The notes beneath the pieces are model-generated. The model was not told the DNA's origin. It did no database searches and saw only the letters and a list, made by a program, of their open reading frames with translations. From Syntrophobacterales bacterium (GTDB lineage: Bacteria > Desulfobacterota > Syntrophia > Syntrophales > UBA5619), in contig JAHYJE010000014.1 of NCBI GenBank assembly GCA_019429105.1, forward strand, positions 1-64,000: DNA of 64,000 nucleotides, given 5' to 3'. Below, piece by piece: positions 1 to 7,403 of this stretch (its first letter is position 1; each line of letters opens with the position of its first letter). The translations under genes and the position numbers were made by a program.

Positions 1-138
1 ATAGCGCAAGCACGGTTCTGAGAGGGGTCAGCGACAACTGATGTATGGTTGAGATGATGTGGCACCGCCGGGAAACCAGGCGGAAACGGAGAACACAAAC
101 ATCAGCCTACAGCGTCGGGAGAAGCTGCTCTACTCGAC
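1..138 (+). ncRNA. Group II intron 3' end (domain V partial, domain VI)
   Basis: The first 18 bases (to ...GCACGGTTC) match the 3' strand of a group II intron domain V hairpin, and the window begins inside that hairpin. The following stretch ends in CTCGAC, consistent with the usual AY 3' terminus. A second copy on the minus strand at 33121-33238 matches over most of this length and has a complete domain V. This copy has about 35 extra bases (from about 54) that can form a GC-rich stem with a GGGAAACC loop, absent from the other copy. The intron body and any reverse transcriptase would lie left of the window. Confidence 0.7.
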
Positions 139-177
139 TTAACAATGCTACTCTGACGCCAATTCTCCATAAGTGAA

Positions 178-1284
178 ATGATTATGAACATTAAACTCCG
201 TTTTATGAACATTAAACTTCGTTTTCAGCACCTGTGGAACGATGATGAAGCCAAAACCGGAGATATTCTCCCGCGGGCGCTGTTGCGGATGCTCTCGTTT
301 CCCTACGGCGGCGCCGTCTGGCTCAGGAACACCCTCTACGATCGGCACATCAGTCGTCAAAAACGACTGCCCTGCCCGGTTATCAGCGTCGGCAATCTTA
401 CCGTCGGGGGAACGGGCAAGACGCCGGCGGTAATTTGGATCGCTGATTTGCTGAAACAACACGGTTATCGCCCTGCCGTGCTGAGCCGCGGCTATGGGGG
501 CAAATCCGGAAGCCCGGTCAATGTTGTCTCCGACGGAAAAACAGTTCTGATGGGGTGGAAGGAGGCCGGGGATGAGCCGGTGTTGATGGCAAATTCCCTG
601 CCGGGGATTCCGGTTCTTACCGGGGCTGAGCGATTTCTCACAGGCAGTGCGGCAGTGGAGAAATTCGGCGCCGATATCCTGCTTCTCGACGACGCCTTTC
701 AGCACCGGCAGCTCTTTCGTGATCTCGACCTCGTCCTTCTCGATAGTGCCCGTCCCTTCGGAAACGGCTTTCTCCTGCCCCGGGGGCCTCTGCGCGAAGA
801 GCCCCACGCTCTCCTCCGCGCGGATATGCTGCTCAGAACAGGCGTTGCCGAAAAGGGCGAACCGCTGCCCGTGGATCTCGAACATCCGTCATTCCGGGGA
901 ATACACAAACCGACGGGGATCGTCTCTGGTAAGAAGGGAAATATCGATCCTCCCGAGACGCTGCGGGGACAAAAAATCATGGCCTTCTCCGGAATCGGCT
1001 CTCCGGAAGCCTTCCGGCGGGGCCTTGCCGCTCTGGGCGCGGCTGTGGTTTCGTACCGCGATTTTCCCGATCACCATCCGTACAGTGACTCGGATATTGC
1101 AGCGCTTCGGCGTCTCGCCGCCCAAAGCGGGGCATCCCTGCTTGTCACCACCGAAAAGGACGGGGTCAGGCTTGCCGATTTTCCCGCTTTTCTGGCAGAA
1201 ATTTCGCTTCTGCGGATCTCGATGGAAATTACCCCCCTCCTGCCGTTTACCGAGCTGCTTTTCTCCCGGTTCCCCCCCCGGTAG
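178..1284 (+). CDS. lpxK: Tetraacyldisaccharide 4'-kinase LpxK
   Basis: LpxK phosphorylates the 4' position of the lipid A disaccharide precursor at the inner membrane. The 368-residue product carries the family P-loop (VGNLTVGGTGKT, residues about 71-82), the GD-EP segment and an LDDAFQH motif near residue 175, followed by the LDSARPFGNG region. ATG codons lie at 178, 184 and 205. None has a good ribosome-binding site, and the first 16 residues come from a duplicated 21-bp sequence, so the start is uncertain. It is slightly longer than most homologues because of this extension. The LPS operon at 4715-8566 makes the same product but is separated by toxin-antitoxin debris. Confidence 0.93.
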   Translation: MIMNIKLRFMNIKLRFQHLWNDDEAKTGDILPRALLRMLSFPYGGAVWLRNTLYDRHISRQKRLPCPVISVGNLTVGGTGKTPAVIWIADLLKQHGYRPAVLSRGYGGKSGSPVNVVSDGKTVLMGWKEAGDEPVLMANSLPGIPVLTGAERFLTGSAAVEKFGADILLLDDAFQHRQLFRDLDLVLLDSARPFGNGFLLPRGPLREEPHALLRADMLLRTGVAEKGEPLPVDLEHPSFRGIHKPTGIVSGKKGNIDPPETLRGQKIMAFSGIGSPEAFRRGLAALGAAVVSYRDFPDHHPYSDSDIAALRRLAAQSGASLLVTTEKDGVRLADFPAFLAEISLLRISMEITPLLPFTELLFSRFPPR

Positions 1285-1457
1285 TCCCTGGTCCCCAGCC
1301 CCCTCACCAACCATCCGGGCTGATTCGGCCGGTTCATTGGAAAAAATGATTTTCGAAATTCAGAATATACAAGTCGGAAGATCAGTGATATACGCGAAAG
1401 CAAGCACACCTCCTGGTGAGCTTTGGCGTTAGATCCAAAAAATAAAGGAGGAACATC

Positions 1458-1700
1458 ATGGATATCCAGACAATGACAACATTCTTTATGTGGTGCACTA
1501 TCATAAATGGGGGCATCTTCATTTTGTGGACAGTGTTTTTCATGTTTGCCCCTGATTTCCTGTATCGCCTGCAAAACAAACTGTTCCCCATTCCCCGGGA
1601 AACCTACAACGTGGTCATGTACTCGTTTCTCGGGTTGTTCAAGATCGTTTTTTTGGTCTTCAATGTCGTGCCCTATGTGGCTCTGCTGATTGTCGGATAA
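1458..1700 (+). CDS. Small membrane protein, DUF6868-like
   Basis: This is an 80-residue hydrophobic protein with two likely membrane segments (about residues 8-30 and 52-78) joined by a polar loop with RLQNKLFPI. The pattern FFxWCTIIN near the N-terminus and NVVPYVALLIVG at the end resembles the small DUF6868 family of unknown function. An excellent ribosome-binding site (AAAGGAGG) lies just upstream of the ATG, so it is probably a real gene. No function can be inferred from its neighbours. Confidence 0.7.
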   Translation: MDIQTMTTFFMWCTIINGGIFILWTVFFMFAPDFLYRLQNKLFPIPRETYNVVMYSFLGLFKIVFLVFNVVPYVALLIVG

Positions 1701-1803
1701 AAAATGAGCATCCAGCAAAGACTGGGACTAACCGGTTCAAACAAGTGTGTATGGCAAGCCGCTCAGCCGTACCGTTATGTCACATCAAAAATGGGAGGAA
1801 GGG

Positions 1804-2436
1804 ATGACGGATGGGTGTTCTCATTGCTCTTTAGCTGAGCGTACAGGGCATTTACGGCAGGGCCGAAAGCTTGAATACTTTACCCTCGGCTGGAATGTGG
1901 TAGAGGCTGGCGTCGCGATCGGCGCTGGATGATATGCCGGCAGTATCGCCTTGGTAGGCTTCGGTGTTGATTCTCTTATTGAAAGTCTTTCCGCCTCGGT
2001 TCTCCTCTGGAGACTATTCTCTCCCGCTCATGACGAGAGCCGCGAGAAGCTTGCCCTCAAGCTTGTGGGTGTCAGCTTCCTTATCCTTTCGGCATACGTC
2101 GCCTTTGAGGCCATCAAGTCCCTTCTCGGCCATGAGCCGCCGCAAACCAGCCTTGTCGGTATCGGGTTAGCTGTCGTCTCGCTCATCGTCCTGCCCCTTC
2201 TCGCTCGCGCCAAACGCCGGTCGGCCGCGAACCTGGAAAGCCGGGCCATGAAGGCAGATTCCCGTCAGACTGATCTTTGTGCCTATCTTTCGGCCATCCT
2301 TCTGGGCGGGCTTGCGCTCAATGCACTATTAGGCTGATGGTGGGCTGACCCCGTAGCCGCGCTGATCATGGCGCCGATCATCGCCAGAGGGGGTTTTGAA
2401 GGCTTGCATGGTGAGGTTTGTGACGACTGCCATTGA
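1804..2436 (+). pseudogene. Cation diffusion facilitator-type transporter, two in-frame TGA codons
   Basis: The frame starts at ATG 1804 after GGGAGGAAGG and, if read through, gives about 210 residues. It has the family features: LEYFTLGWNVVEA near the N-terminus, VGFGVDSLIES with the metal-site Asp, RAKRR, ADSRQTDLC, WWADPVAALI, and a C-terminal CDDCH. TGA codons interrupt it at 1930-1932 and 2335-2337. The second sits exactly where homologues carry Trp in a WWWADP stretch. There are no frameshifts. The simplest reading is a young pseudogene of a heavy-metal or cation efflux protein; read-through or sequencing error are alternatives. Confidence 0.75.
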
Positions 2437-2584
2437 GAGACGGCCAAGAAAAAATGGTATAAATATAGAAAATCCTGAAAACATGTAGAATGCAGCGCCC
2501 TTCATTAGCCTTGCCTTCTGCCGGCTATTGTGTCACATTCGACAAGCAGGGGATGGAGAACGAAAACAACCCCGGAAGGCTCAA

Positions 2585-3000
2585 ATGAAACTGACATTTG
2601 AATGGGATGAAGTTAAGGCAAGCGCAAACTTCAAAAAGCACAGCGTGTTCTTTGAAGCAGGAAAGACGATCTTTAATGATCCTTTCCTGCTTACGTTTCC
2701 GGGGATTGACAATTCGAGACCTTTGCACAACTCCCTTATTCGTCATTCAGGTGAAAACCGGAATCAGTGAAGTCCTTGATAATACTGGATACCGGCCTTC
2801 GCCGGCATGACATAATTGCTGGTTTTATGTAGTTGTGCAAAGCTCTCAATCCGGAAACAGAAAAGCGTTATATCAGCATCGGTCTGTCCTATCGAGGCTG
2901 GTTTCTGGTTCTAATTCATACGGAGAGACAAGGCCGAATACGCATTATTAGTTGCCGTAAAGCAACGGCACGCGAAAGGAGAAGTTATGAAGAAGGTTGA
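2585..3000 (+). pseudogene. BrnT-like toxin interrupted by a MITE
   Basis: The N-terminal half (KLTFEWDEVKASANFKKH, then FPGIDN) is typical of BrnT-type ribonuclease toxins. It is cut at about codon 42. The C-terminal half resumes after the insert in another frame as NPETEKRYISIGLSYRG and ends in RIISCRKATARERRSYEEG. Removing the 132-bp element and one 5-bp target copy restores a single frame of the usual length, about 92 residues. The end overlaps the antitoxin start by 14 bp, the normal brnTA arrangement. The toxin should be inactive. Confidence 0.8.
2716..2847. mobile_element. 132-bp MITE inside the brnT-like gene
   Basis: The ends are imperfect 16-bp inverted repeats: GAGACCTTTGCACAAC on the left and the complement of GTTGTGCAAAGCTCTC on the right, one mismatch. 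The flanks AATTC and AATCC look like a 5-bp target duplication with one change, and excision rejoins the toxin frame exactly. The element has no coding capacity. Its centre holds a small GC-rich palindrome (CCGGCCTTCGCCGG). It is probably moved in trans by an unidentified transposase. Confidence 0.75.
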
Positions 3001-3292
3001 AACCAGGAAACCGACAACGATAGACGAAATGAGACCGGAATACGACTTCTCCACGATGAAAGGAGGAGTGCGGGGCAAATACTGTCAAGCCTGCCGGGAG
3101 GGCCATAAGGTCGTCGTACACAAAAAAGACGGCGCCGAATCGGTTCAATACTTCAAGATCGAAGACGGCGCAGTTATGTTGGAACCGGACGTAATGCAGT
3201 ACTTCCCAACCACTGAATCGGTCAATAAGGCCCTCCGCTCGCTGATCGAGATTATTCCGACAAAGAGGTCTGCATCCGCTCTGCGAAAATAA
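2987..3292 (+). CDS. BrnA-type antitoxin of the disrupted BrnT module
   Basis: This 101-residue protein starts with an IDEMRPEYDFS motif and a GGVRGKY segment, and ends with YFPTTESVNKALRSLIE. Antitoxins paired with BrnT/RelE-like toxins share the RPEYDFS leader and the DSESVNxALRSL tail. AGGAGAAGTT precedes the ATG, which overlaps the toxin end by 14 bp. With the toxin broken, it is an orphan that may still act as a DNA-binding autorepressor. Confidence 0.7.
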   Translation: MKKVETRKPTTIDEMRPEYDFSTMKGGVRGKYCQACREGHKVVVHKKDGAESVQYFKIEDGAVMLEPDVMQYFPTTESVNKALRSLIEIIPTKRSASALRK

Positions 3293-3296
3293 TAAT

Positions 3297-3403
3297 AGTG
3301 AGCAGATTGCAATAAGGAAATTCACCAATAAAAATGACAAAGGCATGATTGACGCAGTTATTTCAACGGAAACTTATCCATAATGAGGAAGTGACTGGCA
3401 AAC
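3297..3403. repeat. 107-bp direct repeat, left copy (flanks ParE-type module)
   Basis: It runs from AGTGAGCAGATTGC to GAAGTGACTGGCAAAC and matches 4576-4682 over the same length with roughly eight substitutions and no gap. The right copy forms the 3' end of the short ORF at 4441-4662 plus the spacer before the lpxL-type gene. This left copy is therefore a fragment lacking the rest of that ORF. Confidence 0.9.
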
Positions 3404-3537
3404 TTGGGCTAAGGATCGTTTTTGACCGTTTTAGCCAGTCGGCGCTCTCTGTGCCACGGATTCAGGGATAATTCCTGAAAGTAAAAAGGGCATAATATCA
3501 AAAGGGCATAATATCATTTGAAACACACACACAAATA

Positions 3538-3762
3538 ATGTACGATAAAACCATAAAATACGCGTGGAATCCTGAAAAAAAAGAATGGTTAAAGGTAGAA
3601 AGGAATGTATTTTTCGAACAAGCAGTAATTAATCTTTCGCGGGATGATATATGGGAAATAACTGATCATCCCGACCAGGTAAGCTGCCCAGGACAAAAGC
3701 TTCACTTTATTATTGGGGTAGGTGGAAAGGAGAAAAGGAAATGGGAGTTGCTTTATCTGTAG
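3538..3762 (+). pseudogene. Truncated toxin-like protein (WNxEKxxxLKxER family)
   Basis: A 74-residue ORF with YAWNPEKKEWLKVERNVFFE followed by HPDQ and PGQKLHFI. This resembles small BrnT-like toxins whose usual pattern is WNxEKNxxLKxERGIxFE ... HPNQ ... GQxxxxV. The usual C-terminal part is missing: after HFII the frame runs into the next gene's ribosome-binding site and ends inside its coding region. The upstream bases contain a short tandem duplication (AAAAGGGCATAATATC twice). Probably a remnant. Confidence 0.45.
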
Positions 3763-3959
3763 AGAAAATGTCGATTGAAGAGAAAATCCAAGCTATGGAA
3801 GCTCTTTGGGATGATTTATCTGAGAAAGCAGAAAGTCGATTGTCAGCGCCTTGGCACAAGGAAGTTTTGAATTATAGGGAAAAAGGAATTATTAGTGGAG
3901 AGGATGTTTTTATTGATTGGAATAATGCCAAGAAAAAAATAGAAAAATCAATATCATGA
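3741..3959 (+). CDS. Addiction-module antitoxin (PF09720-type)
   Basis: This 72-residue protein has the signature of the putative addiction-module component family: SIEEKIQAMEALWDDLSE near the N-terminus and a C-terminal DWNNAKKKI. GGAGAAAAGGAA precedes the ATG. The stop overlaps the next start by 4 bp (ATGA), so the pair is translationally coupled with the antitoxin first. Base composition is more AT-rich than the LPS genes to the right, suggesting acquisition. Confidence 0.85.
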   Translation: MGVALSVEKMSIEEKIQAMEALWDDLSEKAESRLSAPWHKEVLNYREKGIISGEDVFIDWNNAKKKIEKSIS

Positions 3960-4249
3960 AAATCAGAATCCTTTCATCTGCAAGCCAGGATTTAGTTGAT
4001 GGCTATCAATTTTATGAAAAACAATCGGAAGGCCTTGGTGCATATTTTTTGGATTCCCTTTATTCAGATATTGATTCATTGACAATTCATGGTGGGATTC
4101 ATCCCATATATTTTGATAAGTACAACCGTGCATTATCAAAACGCTTTCCTTTTGCTATTTATTATCGCGTAGAAAATAATACAGCACTTGTATATGCGAT
4201 CCTTGATTGTCGACGGAATCCAGCATGGATAAGAAAGAGAATTAACTAA
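3956..4249 (+). CDS. ParE/RelE-superfamily toxin
   Basis: This 97-residue protein has the ParE/RelE fold pattern: SASQDLVDGYQFYEKQ (first helix), a central helix, KRFPFAIYYRVE (strand) and YAILDCRRNPAWI at the C-terminus. ParE-type members poison gyrase, whereas RelE-type members cut ribosome-bound mRNA; the sequence does not decide which. It overlaps the PF09720 antitoxin by 4 bp. The pair sits inside a segment bounded by 107-bp direct repeats. Confidence 0.85.
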   Translation: MKIRILSSASQDLVDGYQFYEKQSEGLGAYFLDSLYSDIDSLTIHGGIHPIYFDKYNRALSKRFPFAIYYRVENNTALVYAILDCRRNPAWIRKRIN

Positions 4250-4351
4250 ATATATTGATGTTTTCGCCAATATAAAAAATGAAATTACGTATTTGAATAT
4301 TCAGGAGCAGTGGCAAACCATGGCACCAGAGAAGAGAAGAGAAGAGAAGAG

Positions 4352-4486
4352 TGTTCCATTCCCTGCAATTTATGCGGTTCCACAGCTGTTGAAACACTCT
4401 CTCTGAAAGACCGAAATGGTGATTATTTAAGAAACTGGAGTTGTCTCAGAGCCTTAATAAATTTGAAAATAATTACTCGAAAATAA
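4352..4486 (+). pseudogene. N-terminal scrap of a class I methyltransferase
   Basis: In this frame the sequence reads CNLCGSTAVETLSLKDRNGDY and ends at a stop after about 44 codons. The CxxC plus KDRxGxxL layout is typical of the zinc-binding start of many class I SAM methyltransferases in surface-sugar loci. No Rossmann domain follows. A pentanucleotide run of GAAGA units lies immediately upstream (about 4329-4351). Low-confidence remnant. Confidence 0.35.
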
Positions 4487-4662
4487 CGGATTTGCTTAAT
4501 ACTCATACAAATTTTAGGCACTTCACAAGTTTTGTGCCATACAGTAAAGTAGTTGCCAATGCTCGGGCTGCCATTAGTGAGCAGATTGCAATAAGGAAAT
4601 TCACCAATAAGAATGATAAAGACATGATTGACACAGTTATTTCAAAGGAAACTAATCCATAA
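4441..4662 (+). CDS. Hypothetical protein fragment ending in the direct repeat
   Basis: A 73-residue frame opening at TTG with no recognisable ribosome-binding site; no family recognised. Its last 29 codons (from ISEQIAIRKF) fall inside the right 107-bp repeat, and the left copy encodes nearly the same tail without the preceding part. The frame is open only from 4423, so it is more likely the tail of a lost gene than a complete one. It overlaps the methyltransferase scrap in another frame. Confidence 0.3.
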   Translation: MSQSLNKFENNYSKITDLLNTHTNFRHFTSFVPYSKVVANARAAISEQIAIRKFTNKNDKDMIDTVISKETNP

Positions 4663-4682
4663 TGAGGAAGTGACTGGCAAAC
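4576..4682. repeat. 107-bp direct repeat, right copy
   Basis: This is the partner of 3297-3403. It lies just upstream of the lpxL-type gene and is about 93% identical to the left copy. Between the copies lie a truncated toxin, the ParE-type pair, and the methyltransferase and ORF scraps. Confidence 0.9.
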
Positions 4683-4714
4683 AAAGTCGCTTCAGCGAAC
4701 ACTATAAGGCATAA

Positions 4715-5608
4715 ATGGTGAACAAGAATCAACTTGCCGGCATCCTGCTGGCCTTTTTTCAGGCAATTCCTGTATCGTTGCGCAGGAGGCTGTTTATAGG
4801 GCTTGCGAAGCTGTTCTACCACCTCGTTCCCCGTCAGCGGATGATCGCCTTGCACAACCTCCGGTGCGCCTTCCCGGAAAAAACGAATGGGGAAATACTG
4901 ACGATTGCCCGCGGCGTCTATCGCACAATGGGCATCGTGGCAGCGGAATTCTTTGATATCCCGAAGCTTACCAGCGAAAATGTTCGGGAAATTGTCGAGA
5001 CGGAGGGGCTTTCGAACTGCGAACAGGCGCTTGCCAAGGGGCGCGGCGTCCTGCTGTTCAGCGCCCATTTCGGCAACTGGGAGCTGGAGGCTGCAGCGAT
5101 CGCCCTGCTTATCAAGCCGGCGGTCGTCATCTACCGCCCCCTCGACAGTCCGCTTCTCGACAGGCTCGTCTTCCGGGTGCGCTCGGCGTCCGGCAACAAA
5201 CCAATACCAAAGGAAAACGCGATGCTGTCGATGCTCCGCACGCTGCGGAAAAACGGGATGCTCGGAATCCTGATCGACCAGAACACGGACTGGTACGAGG
5301 GCGTGTTCGTCGATTACTTCGGCAGACCCGCCTGCACGACGAACGGCCTCGCTCTTCTGACCCTGCACAGCGGCGCCCCGGTGCTGCCTGCTTACCTGAT
5401 CAGGTTGCCGGATGGGCGTTATCGTCTCGTTATCGAACCGGAGATCGAGATTATCGACACCGGGGAGCGCGACGCGGATGTAATCGCCAACACGCAGCGC
5501 TTCACGAAGGTTATTGAGGATACGGTGCGGAAATATCCCGAGCAGTGGCTCTGGATTCATCAGCGCTGGAAGACTCAGCTCTGCCAGGTTCCGCTGGAAA
5601 GCAGGTGA
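4715..5608 (+). CDS. lpxL: Lipid A biosynthesis acyltransferase (LpxL/HtrB type)
   Basis: It transfers a secondary acyl chain to a lipid A precursor at the inner membrane. The 297-residue product has the LPLAT catalytic HFGNWE motif (His118, Glu123), the HNLRCAFPEK segment upstream and a C-terminal PEQWLWIHQRWK, all typical of LpxL/LpxM. It is the first gene of a tight same-strand run with waaF, gmhB and waaC. Whether it adds laurate, myristate or another chain cannot be read from the sequence. Confidence 0.9.
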   Translation: MVNKNQLAGILLAFFQAIPVSLRRRLFIGLAKLFYHLVPRQRMIALHNLRCAFPEKTNGEILTIARGVYRTMGIVAAEFFDIPKLTSENVREIVETEGLSNCEQALAKGRGVLLFSAHFGNWELEAAAIALLIKPAVVIYRPLDSPLLDRLVFRVRSASGNKPIPKENAMLSMLRTLRKNGMLGILIDQNTDWYEGVFVDYFGRPACTTNGLALLTLHSGAPVLPAYLIRLPDGRYRLVIEPEIEIIDTGERDADVIANTQRFTKVIEDTVRKYPEQWLWIHQRWKTQLCQVPLESR

Positions 5609-5628
5609 AGTTATAACGGAAATTATAG

Positions 5629-6786
5629 ATGGAAGCCCCTGACAAAAATATGCCCCTGAAGGTCCGGGGCGATAAAAAACTGCCGGAAGGCGGGATCGAA
5701 CGACTGCTGATCCGGGGGACGAACTGGATCGGGGATGTGGTGATGACCCTTCCTGCGCTTGCGGCGATCCGCGCCAGGTGGCCGCAGGCACGAATAGCGG
5801 TTCTTGCGAAGCCCTGGGTGGCCGAGGTTTACCGGCTTTCGAACCAGATCGACGAGGTCATCATTTTCGAGGAGCCGGGGCGACATGCGGGGGCGCTCGG
5901 GAAGCTGCGCCTGGCCAAAGAACTGCGGGGAAAAGGTTTCGACTGCGCCATCCTGCTGCAAAACGCGATCGAAGCGGCGCTTCTCGCGAAGCTGGCGGCG
6001 ATTCCCCGGCGCGCCGGTTATAACTCCGACGGCCGGGGTTTCCTGCTTACCCACTCCGTCCGTCGGACCGCGGCAGTCCGCCGGGTGCGCCAGAGCGAGT
6101 ACTATCTCGAGATGGTCCGGGCGCTCGGTTGCCGCCCGGTAGAACGGGAACCCCGGCTCCAGACGGGAGAGGATTACGCCGTTCTTGCGGAATCACTATT
6201 TTCCCGCTTCGGTATCGCCGAAAGTGGCAAACTGATTGGTATTTCCCCGGGCGCCGCTTATGGCCCCGCCAAAAGGTGGTTTCCCGACCGGTTTGCCGCC
6301 GTCGCCGATTCCCTGAACGAGGAATTTAAGGCGCAGGCAATTGTCTTCGGAAGCAAGGCGGACCAGCCGAGCGCCGCGGAAGTTCAGAAGAGCGCTCACC
6401 ACCAACTGATCGACGTTGCGGGAAAGACAAATCTCCAGGAGGCGATCGCCCTCATTGCCCGCTGCGACATCTTTCTCTCCAATGATTCCGGATTGATGCA
6501 CGTTGCCGGGGCGCTTGGAATCCCGACAGTGGCGATCTTCGGCTCGACCAATCCCGCGACGACGTCGCCGGCCGGCGCAAAGAGCGTTGTCATTCACCAC
6601 GATGTTCCTTGCAGCCCCTGCCTGAAGCCGGTCTGCCCGACCGATTTTGGGTGCATGAAGCTGATAACAATCGCTGAAGTTCTTGAAACGGCGAGGAAAC
6701 TCCTTCAGGGAAACCCCGCGTCCCGACCAGCCGGACGCGACAAGGCGTGTTTCCCCAATTTTACGAACCCAACGGAGCCGGGATGA
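5629..6786 (+). CDS. waaF: ADP-heptose:LPS heptosyltransferase II
   Basis: This GT9-family enzyme adds the second heptose to the LPS inner core on the cytosolic face. The 385-residue product has RGTNWIGDVVMTLPAL near the N-terminus, GISPGAAYGPAKRW mid-protein and the ADP-heptose-binding DSGLMHVAGALG at about residue 286. The CSPC...CMK cysteine cluster near the end is common in the family. About 18 residues precede the usual start; ATG 5650 is an alternative. The stop overlaps gmhB by 4 bp. Confidence 0.93.
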   Translation: MEAPDKNMPLKVRGDKKLPEGGIERLLIRGTNWIGDVVMTLPALAAIRARWPQARIAVLAKPWVAEVYRLSNQIDEVIIFEEPGRHAGALGKLRLAKELRGKGFDCAILLQNAIEAALLAKLAAIPRRAGYNSDGRGFLLTHSVRRTAAVRRVRQSEYYLEMVRALGCRPVEREPRLQTGEDYAVLAESLFSRFGIAESGKLIGISPGAAYGPAKRWFPDRFAAVADSLNEEFKAQAIVFGSKADQPSAAEVQKSAHHQLIDVAGKTNLQEAIALIARCDIFLSNDSGLMHVAGALGIPTVAIFGSTNPATTSPAGAKSVVIHHDVPCSPCLKPVCPTDFGCMKLITIAEVLETARKLLQGNPASRPAGRDKACFPNFTNPTEPG

Positions 6787-7403
6787 CGCAAAAAAAGGGA
6801 AAAACACAGGCTGCGGTGTTTCTCGATCGCGACGGGACGATCAACGAAGAGGTCGGCTATCTGGACCGGCCGGAGAAGCTTTGTCTGATCCCCGGCGCGG
6901 CCTGGGCGATCCGTTTGATCAATGAAAGCGGCCTGAAGGCGATAGTTGTCACGAACCAGTCGGGGGTTGCCCGCGGTTTATTTGACGAGGCGACCGTCTT
7001 GGAGATTCACCAGAAATTGCAGAAGAACCTGAAAGAGCAGGGGGCCTGGATTGACCGCTTCTACTACTGTCCGCATCACCCGACGGACGGACTGGGGGAT
7101 TATCTGCAGGATTGCCCCTGCCGGAAGCCGGCGCCGGGGATGCTGCTCCGTGCGGCAGAGGAGCTGGCCCTTTCCCTGAATGATTCCTATATCATCGGCG
7201 ACACGCTGAGGGATATCGAGGCGGGCGGGCGGGCCGGCGTTCCGGGGGTGCTGGTGCAGACAGGCTACGGCGCGGAATCCGCCGCGGCGCTCGCCGGTTT
7301 CGACCGGGAAAAAGCCGGGGTGTGCCATCCGGTGTATGTAGCGAAAACCCTTGAGGAGGCGGTCCGGTGGATAATCGCCGACCGGGGTGGGCAGAAACTG
7401 TGA
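6783..7403 (+). CDS. gmhB: D-glycero-beta-D-manno-heptose 1,7-bisphosphate 7-phosphatase
   Basis: This HAD-superfamily phosphatase makes heptose-1-phosphate on the way to ADP-heptose. The DxD motif is FLDRDGT (Asp15 and Asp17 from this start). TNQSG is motif II, and the zinc loop CPHHP...CPCRKP and GDTLRDIEAG complete the family pattern. I chose ATG 6783 because it overlaps the waaF stop as ATGA. A longer frame from 6747 would lie inside waaF. The gene sits between two heptosyltransferases that use the product of its pathway. Confidence 0.93.
   Translation: MTQKKGKTQAAVFLDRDGTINEEVGYLDRPEKLCLIPGAAWAIRLINESGLKAIVVTNQSGVARGLFDEATVLEIHQKLQKNLKEQGAWIDRFYYCPHHPTDGLGDYLQDCPCRKPAPGMLLRAAEELALSLNDSYIIGDTLRDIEAGGRAGVPGVLVQTGYGAESAAALAGFDREKAGVCHPVYVAKTLEEAVRWIIADRGGQKL

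Noticed and set aside
148-885. 245-codon ORF on the minus strand opposite lpxK
   Set aside because: A shadow of lpxK with no family resemblance; the GC-rich third positions keep the antisense frame open.
1930-2337. Selenocysteine or reassigned TGA in the cation transporter
   Set aside because: Many genes here end in TGA, so it is not reassigned, and no Sec is known at these positions in this family; loss of function is simpler.
3000-3537. Additional toxin gene after the BrnA-type antitoxin
   Set aside because: Only the 107-bp repeat copy and short tandem bases are present; no supported start.
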